Assembly (NCBI GenBank): GCA_900764115.1
Contig: CAAFMR010000103.1
Location: 1-5,393 of the forward strand
Origin: Clostridia bacterium
GTDB lineage: Bacteria; Bacillota; Clostridia; Oscillospirales; Acutalibacteraceae
Reading direction: 5' to 3'
DNA: 5,393 nucleotides
Every line of letters begins with the position of its first letter. Position 1 is the stretch's first letter. Below, in pieces: positions 1-5,393 of this stretch. A model generated the notes under the pieces. It saw only the letters and a list, made by a program, of their open reading frames with translations. It searched no databases and was not told the DNA's origin. The translations under genes were made by a program, and so were the position numbers.

Positions 1-1
1 G

Positions 2-682
2 GACGTCCATGTGAAATTCCTGTCCGCCACCGCCAACCGGCTTTATAAGATGCTGTGGGCTCCGGCGGCAACCGGCCCGTTTGTGGGACAGACCGCTTTC
101 GGGCGGGAACCGCTGTGCACCGACGGCAGCGAGGTCACATTCCATACCTGGTGCGGGGTGATGAGCCGGGAGACGGCGGCGCCGGAGGGATTCTTTGTGG
201 TGAACGCCGGCACCTATGGCGGTTCCTTTGACGAGGGGCAGATCCGCCTCACTCTGCTGCGCACGCCGGTGTATTCCGCCCATCCTTTCGGCGACCGTCC
301 GCTGGCGCCGAAGGATCGCACGCTGGATCGGATCGACTTCGGCGAGCGGGAGCTGGATTTCCGGCTGACCACCGTCTCCCCCGATTTGCATGGGGAGCTG
401 CTGAATCTGCCGGCGTATGCTCTGTGCTTCTTCCCGTCGGGTGCGGGTGAGAGCCGGGGCGAGCTGCTGCGGCTGGATACGGAGAGCGTGCTGCTGTCCA
501 CGGTCAGGGCGCACGGGGACGGAATGTTGCTGCGGCTGTATAATGCGCTGGAGCGGAAAAACCGGGCTACGCTCACCATCGGCGGTCAGGCGTATCCCCT
601 CGCCTTTGCGCCTTTTGAGGTGAAGGGGCTGGTGTGGGACGCCCGGGGCCTGCGGGAGACCGACCTGCTGGGCGAGGAATAG
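2..682 (+). CDS. Alpha-mannosidase, glycoside hydrolase family 38, C-terminal part (5' truncated by window edge)
   Basis: This is the last 226 residues of a protein whose start lies before the window; the frame is open to the left edge. A GTG at 11 could be misread as a start, but there is no ribosome binding site and the homology begins upstream of it. The visible part matches the beta-sandwich C-terminal region of bacterial GH38 enzymes: GQTAFGREPL near the beginning, NAGTYGGSFDEGQIRLTLL followed by RTPVYSAHP, then RIDFGERELDFRL, then ALCFFPSG, and finally the APFEVKGL strand at the extreme C-terminus. GH38 enzymes are retaining, usually metal-dependent exo-alpha-mannosidases. The metal ligands and nucleophile lie in the missing N-terminal domain, so activity cannot be judged here. 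GH38 proteins usually have about 800-1050 residues, so roughly the last quarter is present. It is the first of three co-directional glycosidase genes. The family assignment is firm; the exact mannosidic linkage cleaved is unknown. Confidence 0.87.
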   Translation, partial: DVHVKFLSATANRLYKMLWAPAATGPFVGQTAFGREPLCTDGSEVTFHTWCGVMSRETAAPEGFFVVNAGTYGGSFDEGQIRLTLLRTPVYSAHPFGDRPLAPKDRTLDRIDFGERELDFRLTTVSPDLHGELLNLPAYALCFFPSGAGESRGELLRLDTESVLLSTVRAHGDGMLLRLYNALERKNRATLTIGGQAYPLAFAPFEVKGLVWDARGLRETDLLGEE

Positions 683-708
683 ACCGCCCCGGCAGCCGGT
701 GGCATCCA

Positions 709-732
709 TGCGGCGGGTTCGCCGCAGGTTTT
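709..732 (+). terminator. Weak terminator-like hairpin after the mannosidase gene
   Basis: TGCGGCG (709-715) pairs perfectly with CGCCGCA (720-726) around a GGTT loop, and is followed by GG and a run of only four T (729-732). The stem begins 26 bases after the mannosidase stop codon. The stem is strong but the T tract is short and interrupted, so it may be a leaky intrinsic terminator or merely a 3' stabilising hairpin. Read-through into the rhamnosidase gene remains possible. Confidence 0.4.
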
Positions 733-812
733 AATCGGCGGAGCAGAAAAAATCTGTTCGTATCCCATCGGCATTTTGGGGTAGACCCTGCCGTTTCCAT
801 ACGGTGAAAAGT
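733..812 (+). other. Leader region upstream of the rhamnosidase gene, no promoter recognised
   Basis: This is the rest of the 145-base spacer between the mannosidase and rhamnosidase genes. It is locally AT-richer (a run of A at 737-751) than its surroundings, as promoters in GC-rich genomes often are. I could not find a convincing -35/-10 pair, a catabolite-response element or a clear operator palindrome. The gap is long enough for a separate promoter, but this is inferred from spacing only. Confidence 0.25.
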
Positions 813-819
813 AAAGGAG
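813..819 (+). promoter_or_regulatory. Ribosome binding site of the rhamnosidase gene
   Basis: AAAGGAG lies 8 bases before the ATG at 828. It decides the start: an in-frame GTG at 804 would give eight more residues (MKSKGENT), but the Shine-Dalgarno sequence would then lie inside the coding region and nothing comparable precedes 804. Confidence 0.85.
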
Positions 820-827
820 AAAATACT

Positions 828-3152
828 ATGGTTTCGGAGCGATTCATCTGCGCCGGAGAGGCGCTGTGCGACTATGAGCATCCGGTGGCAGCGCCCCTGT
901 TCCGCCGGGCATTCACCGTGGACGCCCCGCCGCAGGAGGCGGAGCTGACCCTGTGCGGGCTGGGGTTCTATGAGCTGTCGGTGAACGGGCAGCGCATCAC
1001 CCGGGGCGCACTGGCGCCGTATCCGGCAGCGCCGGACGACCTGCTGTATTACGACCGCTATGACCTGTTGCCTTATCTGCATAAGGGGGAAAATGTCATC
1101 GGCGTGATGCTGGGGAACGGGCTGATGAACCCCTTTGACGGCTATGTGTGGGATATGGATAAGGCTCCCTGGCGGGGGGCGCCCCGGCTGGCCATGGAGG
1201 TGCGCTGGCGGGCGGATGGCCGGGAGGAACGGTTTGAGGCGGACGGGCGGTTTCGCACCGCCCCCGGCCCCGTGACCTTTGACGCCCTGCGGGTGGGCGC
1301 GTTTTACGACGCCCGGCTGGAAAAGCCCGGCTGGGATTGCCCCGGCTATGACGACGGGGATTGGCAGGCGGTGCAGCCGGCTGCCCGTCCCCGGGGAGAG
1401 GTCTGCTTCAGCGCTGCGGAGCCGGTGGAGGTGTATCGGGAGCTGACCCCGGTCTCTGTCACCTATGAGCCGGATTTCTGCTATTGCACCGAGAACAGCA
1501 ACGTCGGCTCTCCGCCGGAGGAATCCACCCGGGTGCGGGATACCTATGTCTACGATTTCGGAGAAAACAACGCCGGCGTTTGCCGGCTGCGGATCCGGGG
1601 AGAGCGGGGGCAGACGGTGACGCTGCGCTATGGCGAGATGCGGATGGATGGGCATTTCTCTCTGCGCACCACCATCTTCAACCGCCCCAATACCAAGGGC
1701 TATCTGCGCTATCCTCAGATGGATCGCTACACCCTCAAGGGCGGCGAGGAGGAGATTTTCGTTCCGCCCTTCACCTACCACGGCTTCCGCTATGTGCTGG
1801 TGGAGGGTGTCACCCGGGAGCAGGCTACGCCGGAGCTGCTGACCTACGAGGTGATCGGTTCCCGGATGAAGGAGCGGGCGCATTTCGCCTGTTCCGATGA
1901 AACCCTCAATACCCTGTTTCAGATGGCGCGGCGGTCGGATCGCTCCAACCTGGTGTTCATCCCCACCGATTGTCCGCACCGGGAGAAAAACGGCTGGACG
2001 GCGGATGCGGCCCTGTCGGCGGAGCATATGCTGCTGACCCTGACGGCGGAGAACACCTTAAGGGAATGGCTGCGGGGGGTGCGCAAGGCGCAGCGGGCGG
2101 ACGGCGCTCTGCCGGGCATCATCCCCACCGGCGGCTGGGGCTTTGAGTGGGGCAACGGTCCCGCCTGGGATTGCGTGTGCGTCTGGATGCCCTATGTGCT
2201 CTATCGGTTCACGGGCGAAGTGGCGGTGATCCGGGAAAATATCCCCATGATCCGCCGGTATCTCACCTATATCGCCGGGCGGCGGGATGCGCAGGGGCTG
2301 GTCGCCATCGGTCTAGGGGACTGGGTGCAGCCCCGTTCGGTGGTCAAGGAAACGCTGGCGCCGCTTATCTATACGGACAGCCTGATGGTGTTGGATATTG
2401 CCCAAAAGGCACGGCAGCTGGCGGAGATCGCCGGAGATGAGCCGCTGCGCCGGCAGGCGGACGGGCTGGCGCAGTCTATGCGCTGTGCCATACGCGCCCA
2501 TCTGCTGGAGCCGGCCGCCGCCCGCATGGCGGTGCTGTGCCAGACCACCCAGGCGATGGCGCTGGCGACGGGAGTGTTTGAGCCGGCGGAGATTCCGGCG
2601 GCGGTGGAGCAGCTGGTGGCGCTCATCCACGACAATGACGATCATTTCCTCTGCGGGGTGCTGGGCGGCCGGGTGCTGTTCCGGGTGCTGGCGGAACACG
2701 GATATATGGAGCTGGCGCTGCGCATGATTACGGCGCCGGGCTATCCCTCGTATGCCAACTGGATCGAGCAGGGCGAGACCACCCTGTGCGAGTCTTTTCA
2801 TCGCACCGGAGAGGCGACGGATTCCCGCAACCATCATTTTTGGGGCGACATCGCTGCCCTGTTTATCGAGCATCTGGCGGGGCTGTGTCCCAATCCGGCG
2901 CTGACCGATATCTGCCGGGTGGATGTGACGCCCCAGTTCCCGCCGTCCGTTGCGTTTGCCGAGGCGACCTATGCCAGCATCCGGGGGACGGTGGCGGTGT
3001 CCTGGCGGCGGGAGTGCGACCGGGTGCAGGTATGTCTGACCGTGCCGGAGGGGATACACGGAACGGTGCGTCTGCCCGCCGGATGGGCAGACGCACGAGG
3101 AAAACGGGAAATCCCCCTGTGCACCGGCACATGGCTCGCCGAGCGAGAATAA
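828..3152 (+). CDS. Alpha-L-rhamnosidase, glycoside hydrolase family 78
   Basis: A complete 774-residue enzyme, expected to release terminal alpha-L-rhamnose by the inverting GH78 mechanism. It has no signal peptide or membrane segment, so it should act in the cytoplasm on imported substrate. Domain order: an N-terminal beta-sandwich of the Bac_rhamnosid_N type (about residues 25-205), the concanavalin-like domain with YDFGENNAG (242-250), the (alpha/alpha)6 catalytic barrel (about 355-685) and a C-terminal beta domain (about 690-770). The signature DCPHREKNGWTAD spans 381-393, with D381, E386 (candidate general acid) and D393 in the spacing known for GH78. E655 in ETTLCES is the candidate general base, and SRNHHFWG (666-673) follows as expected. 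The residue before E655 is Cys, where Trp is more usual. The start is set by AAAGGAG 8 bases upstream. The gene lies 145 bases after the mannosidase and 67 bases before the GH3 gene. Fold and family are very sure; the glycoside linkage and natural substrate are not visible. Confidence 0.93.
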   Translation: MVSERFICAGEALCDYEHPVAAPLFRRAFTVDAPPQEAELTLCGLGFYELSVNGQRITRGALAPYPAAPDDLLYYDRYDLLPYLHKGENVIGVMLGNGLMNPFDGYVWDMDKAPWRGAPRLAMEVRWRADGREERFEADGRFRTAPGPVTFDALRVGAFYDARLEKPGWDCPGYDDGDWQAVQPAARPRGEVCFSAAEPVEVYRELTPVSVTYEPDFCYCTENSNVGSPPEESTRVRDTYVYDFGENNAGVCRLRIRGERGQTVTLRYGEMRMDGHFSLRTTIFNRPNTKGYLRYPQMDRYTLKGGEEEIFVPPFTYHGFRYVLVEGVTREQATPELLTYEVIGSRMKERAHFACSDETLNTLFQMARRSDRSNLVFIPTDCPHREKNGWTADAALSAEHMLLTLTAENTLREWLRGVRKAQRADGALPGIIPTGGWGFEWGNGPAWDCVCVWMPYVLYRFTGEVAVIRENIPMIRRYLTYIAGRRDAQGLVAIGLGDWVQPRSVVKETLAPLIYTDSLMVLDIAQKARQLAEIAGDEPLRRQADGLAQSMRCAIRAHLLEPAAARMAVLCQTTQAMALATGVFEPAEIPAAVEQLVALIHDNDDHFLCGVLGGRVLFRVLAEHGYMELALRMITAPGYPSYANWIEQGETTLCESFHRTGEATDSRNHHFWGDIAALFIEHLAGLCPNPALTDICRVDVTPQFPPSVAFAEATYASIRGTVAVSWRRECDRVQVCLTVPEGIHGTVRLPAGWADARGKREIPLCTGTWLAERE
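3066..3096. repeat. Perfect 12-bp inverted repeat inside the 3' end of the rhamnosidase gene
   Basis: GTGCGTCTGCCC (3066-3077) and GGGCAGACGCAC (3085-3096) are exact reverse complements separated by seven bases (GCCGGAT). The element ends 53 bases before the rhamnosidase stop codon and encodes VRLPAGWADA of the C-terminal beta domain. Neither strand has a T tract after it, so it is not a standard intrinsic terminator. The transcript would form a very stable hairpin. A role in mRNA processing or stability, or chance in a GC-rich gene, are the options. Confidence 0.8.
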
Positions 3153-3165
3153 CAGTGAAAAGAGC

Positions 3166-3198
3166 CCGCCATACCGGCGGCGCTATGCGGCATCCGCA
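3166..3198 (+). other. Two small hairpins in the spacer before the GH3 gene
   Basis: CCGCC (3166-3170) can pair with GGCGG (3176-3180) around ATACC, and TGCGG (3186-3190) with CCGCA (3194-3198) around CAT. Both lie in the 67-base gap, directly upstream of the GH3 ribosome binding site, and neither has a T tract. Such short GC stems arise easily by chance here. If real, they would influence translation or mRNA decay rather than terminate transcription. Confidence 0.3.
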
Positions 3199-3206
3199 GG
3201 AAAGGA
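3198..3206 (+). promoter_or_regulatory. Probable ribosome binding site of the GH3 gene
   Basis: AGGAAAGGA is the only Shine-Dalgarno-like stretch before the ATG at 3220. Its AAAGGA core sits 13 bases from the start, longer than usual, so initiation may be less efficient. No in-frame ATG, GTG or TTG lies between it and 3220, and the GH3 homology starts soon after 3220, so that start is still preferred. Confidence 0.6.
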
Positions 3207-3219
3207 ACGGTCGATCGGA

Positions 3220-5393
3220 ATGGAAGTCTATCGGGATACGACCCGCAGCGCCGGCGAACGGGCGGCAGCGCTGCTGAAAGCTATGACCCGTCGGGAGAAG
3301 ATCGGGCAGGGGGCGCAGCCTTTCTGCCTGTTTCTGGAATATACGGTGGAGGATGGCGAGATCCGGCTTTCGGACAATCTGAAAAAATTTATTGCCACCT
3401 ATGGAGGCATCGGCACGTTTTTCAGCCTGTTCCGTGCCGATCCATGGTCGGGGCGCACCTATGGCACCGGTATCCCCGCTGCCCTGCGGGAAAAGGCCTA
3501 CAACACCTTTCAGCGGTATTTGCTGGAGAATACCCGGCTGGGGATCCCGGCACTGGTGGAGGAAAATGCGCCCCATGGGTTGCAGGTGCTGGACGGCACG
3601 GTGTATCCGGTGAGTCTTGCTATGGGGGCGACCTTTGACAGGGACAGCATTCGGCGTATGGCGCAGTGCGTGGGGGAGGAGTGTCGCAGCTTTGGGGTGC
3701 AGGTGCCGAATTTTGCGCTGCTGGATATGGCGTGCGACCCTCGTTTTGGTCGGACGGAGGAATGCTTGACGGAGGACCCGTATTTGGCGGCGCAGCTGTG
3801 CGGTGCCGCCGTGGCTGGGGCAAAATCCGCCGGGGTGCTGGTCTGCTGCAAGCATTATTGTGGGCAGGGCGCTGTGCAGGGCGGTCACTGCGGCGGTGTG
3901 TCAGCCATCGGTGATCGGGAGCTGCGGGAGGTGCATCTGCCCGCTGTACAGGCGGCGGTGAAAAACGGGGCGGATTTCATCATGGCGTCTTATAACGACG
4001 TGGACGGCGTGCGCTGCCACACCAACCGCTATTTGCTTACTGAGGTGCTGCAGCAGGAGTTTGGTTTCGACGGAGTGATCCGGGCGGATCGCATGGGCTG
4101 TGATTTTGGCAATGACCTGTCGGTGTCCGGCGCCCGGTGTCTTAATGCCGGAGTGATGCTGGGGTTGGGGGATACGGCGTTCACCCGGCTGGGGGATGCC
4201 ATCGACCGGGGGCAGACCGACGAAAAGACGCTGGACAACGCCGTGTATCATTTGCTGAAGAAAAAGTTTGAGAGCGGCGTCATGGATCACACGCTCATCC
4301 CGGAGGAGGGACAGAGCGCCGCCTATCTGGCGTCCGGTGTGTCCCGGCAGGCGGCATACGATGCCGCCGCCCGCAGCCTGGTGCTGCTGAAAAACAACGG
4401 TCTTCTGCCGTTGAAAATGCCGCTCCGGCTGGCGGTAATTGGGGAACACGCAGATGCTGTCTACCCGATCCTGGGGGATTACACAGCTCCCCAGCGGGCA
4501 GAAAACGTCCCCACCCTGCGCACCTGTCTGGAGCGGATCACACCGGATATAGCGTATACCCGGGGCTGGAGCTTTACCGGAGATGAAAGTGATCTGGATC
4601 ACGCCTGCTGTCTGGCGCAGGCGGCGGACGTGGTGGTGCTGACTCTCGGCGGCAGTAGCGCCCGGGATTTTGACGGCGTGTATAACGACAAGGGGCAGGT
4701 GGTCGGCACTAAAAACACCTTTATGGATTGCGGTGAGGGACGGGATGTAGCCGATCTTTCTCTGCCGGGCAACCAGCTGGTATTGCTGCGCCGTCTGAAG
4801 GCGCTGGGCAAGCCGATGGTATCAGTGGTGTTCCAGGGAAGACCCTATCAGCTGCAGGAGGCGGCGGAGCTGGCGGATGGGTTGATCGTGGCCTGGTATC
4901 CCGGGCAGGAGGGTCCCCGCGCCGTGGCGGATGCGCTGTTCGGACGGGTGAACCGCTTTGGGCGGCTGCCGGTGACGGTTCCGGTGACAGCGGGAGCCTT
5001 ACCCGTGTGCTACAATCGGCGCACCACGGAGAAGGTCTATGTGGATCTGTCGGAGGGAGCGGCGTTCCCCTTTGGCAGCGGAGAGACATATAGCACCGTC
5101 CGGTGCGGCGCGCGCGCCGTGTCCGGCGATTGTCCTGCGCGGCAGATCGAGGATGGCGCGGCGGTGACGGTTTCGCTGCCGGTGCAGAATACCGGCGCGC
5201 TGGACAGCGAAGAGGTGGTGATGCTGTTCATTCAGGCGTCCGAGGGCAGCATTCTGCGGCGGGATCGGGAACTGAAAGGCTTCTGCCGGGTGGTGCTGCG
5301 CGCCGGAGAGGAACGCACGGTCACATTCTCCCTGGGACGGGAGGAATTGCAGATATATGCCGCCGACCGGCAGTATCGGGTGGAGCCGGGGTA
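3220..5393 (+). CDS. Beta-glycosidase, glycoside hydrolase family 3 (beta-glucosidase/beta-xylosidase type), 3' truncated by window edge
   Basis: The frame runs 724 codons without a stop to the window edge. GH3 enzymes are retaining exo-beta-glycosidases. No signal peptide is present, so a cytoplasmic location is likely. The N-terminal barrel (about 10-335) shows AMTRREKIGQ, EENAPHG (114-120), DPRFGRTEECLTEDP (173-187), the K211-H212 loop, MASYNDVDG (255-263) and GFDGVIRADR ending in nucleophile candidate D290. The second domain (about 375-610) has VLLKNNGLLP (388-397), GGSSARDF, and CGEGRD with acid/base candidate E506, then AWYPGQEG. A fibronectin-III-like domain starts near 650 (ELKGF; VEPG at the end). 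The KHFPGHG motif of NagZ-type hexosaminidases is absent, so beta-glucosidase or beta-xylosidase activity is more likely. Oddities are Ala-Asp-Arg at the nucleophile, several cysteines near K211-H212, and Met313 where AGVD normally has Asp. The last two bases, TA, may be part of a Tyr codon or a stop; the family usually continues after VEPG with a short FxVxVG strand. The 67-base gap to the rhamnosidase gene suggests co-transcription. Confidence 0.92.
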   Translation, partial: MEVYRDTTRSAGERAAALLKAMTRREKIGQGAQPFCLFLEYTVEDGEIRLSDNLKKFIATYGGIGTFFSLFRADPWSGRTYGTGIPAALREKAYNTFQRYLLENTRLGIPALVEENAPHGLQVLDGTVYPVSLAMGATFDRDSIRRMAQCVGEECRSFGVQVPNFALLDMACDPRFGRTEECLTEDPYLAAQLCGAAVAGAKSAGVLVCCKHYCGQGAVQGGHCGGVSAIGDRELREVHLPAVQAAVKNGADFIMASYNDVDGVRCHTNRYLLTEVLQQEFGFDGVIRADRMGCDFGNDLSVSGARCLNAGVMLGLGDTAFTRLGDAIDRGQTDEKTLDNAVYHLLKKKFESGVMDHTLIPEEGQSAAYLASGVSRQAAYDAAARSLVLLKNNGLLPLKMPLRLAVIGEHADAVYPILGDYTAPQRAENVPTLRTCLERITPDIAYTRGWSFTGDESDLDHACCLAQAADVVVLTLGGSSARDFDGVYNDKGQVVGTKNTFMDCGEGRDVADLSLPGNQLVLLRRLKALGKPMVSVVFQGRPYQLQEAAELADGLIVAWYPGQEGPRAVADALFGRVNRFGRLPVTVPVTAGALPVCYNRRTTEKVYVDLSEGAAFPFGSGETYSTVRCGARAVSGDCPARQIEDGAAVTVSLPVQNTGALDSEEVVMLFIQASEGSILRRDRELKGFCRVVLRAGEERTVTFSLGREELQIYAADRQYRVEPG

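Noticed and set aside
11..682. GTG at 11 as a true start giving a free-standing 223-residue protein
   Set aside because: The frame is open to the window edge, no ribosome binding site can be seen, and the protein matches the internal and C-terminal part of GH38 rather than a complete protein.
804..827. GTG at 804 as the start of the rhamnosidase
   Set aside because: The AAAGGAG at 813-819 would fall inside the gene and is ideally placed for the ATG at 828; the extra residues MKSKGENT have no counterpart in the family.
1572..1587. GCCGGC-GTTT-GCCGGC hairpin in the rhamnosidase gene
   Set aside because: The 6-bp stem is made of a self-complementary word repeated by chance in GC-rich coding sequence; it lacks a T tract and any positional reason for function.
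573..2027. Minus-strand open frame of 484 codons opposite the mannosidase end and the rhamnosidase gene
   Set aside because: It lies opposite well-supported genes with strong family motifs. The translation is rich in His, Pro, Arg and Gln with no recognisable domain, which is typical of the antisense of a GC-rich gene.
2313..3059. Minus-strand open frame of 248 codons opposite the rhamnosidase gene
   Set aside because: It is antisense to conserved GH78 catalytic sequence, with low-complexity His/Arg/Gln-rich composition and no ribosome binding site or family signal.
2863..3888. Minus-strand open frame of 341 codons spanning the rhamnosidase-GH3 junction
   Set aside because: It overlaps two confirmed genes on the other strand and has no motif; a shadow of third-position GC bias.
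3901..4602. Minus-strand open frame of 233 codons opposite the GH3 gene
   Set aside because: It runs opposite the GH3 nucleophile region and the second domain. Its translation shows no domain.
3220..5393. GH3 protein as a NagZ-type beta-N-acetylglucosaminidase
   Set aside because: The KHFPGHG signature with its catalytic His is absent; the protein has the second domain with a candidate acid/base Glu and a fibronectin-like domain, as in beta-glucosidases and beta-xylosidases.

Overview
The window carries three consecutive plus-strand genes. All encode glycoside hydrolases that appear cytoplasmic or at least lack an export signal where the N-terminus is visible. The DNA is GC-rich with third codon positions mostly G or C, gene starts have purine-rich Shine-Dalgarno sequences, and the protein families look like those of anaerobic gut Firmicutes (Oscillospiraceae/Ruminococcaceae-like or other Clostridia). 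That taxonomic call is an inference from style, not from a marker gene.

Layout: bases 2-682 hold the C-terminal end of a GH38 alpha-mannosidase whose catalytic part lies upstream of the window. A 145-base spacer (683-827) follows, with a weak terminator-like hairpin and then a good ribosome binding site. Bases 828-3152 hold a complete GH78 alpha-L-rhamnosidase with all its expected catalytic carboxylates. After a 67-base spacer with two small hairpins, bases 3220 to the window end hold a GH3 beta-glycosidase (beta-glucosidase or beta-xylosidase type) that lacks only its last residues. Every long minus-strand reading frame is a shadow of these genes.

Together the genes look like part of a glycan-utilisation cluster. 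Alpha-mannosidase, alpha-rhamnosidase and a beta-glycosidase would trim terminal sugars one at a time from imported oligosaccharides or plant glycosides. No transporter or regulator is visible, so the substrate cannot be fixed from this window. I found no new kind of system, mobile element, CRISPR array or RNA gene.

The most unusual items are a perfect 12-bp inverted repeat inside the 3' end of the rhamnosidase gene, and a GH3 active site that keeps its nucleophile and probable acid/base but departs from the usual motifs (Ala-Asp-Arg instead of Ser-Asp-Trp, a cluster of cysteines around the Lys-His loop, and Met instead of Asp in the AGVD motif).
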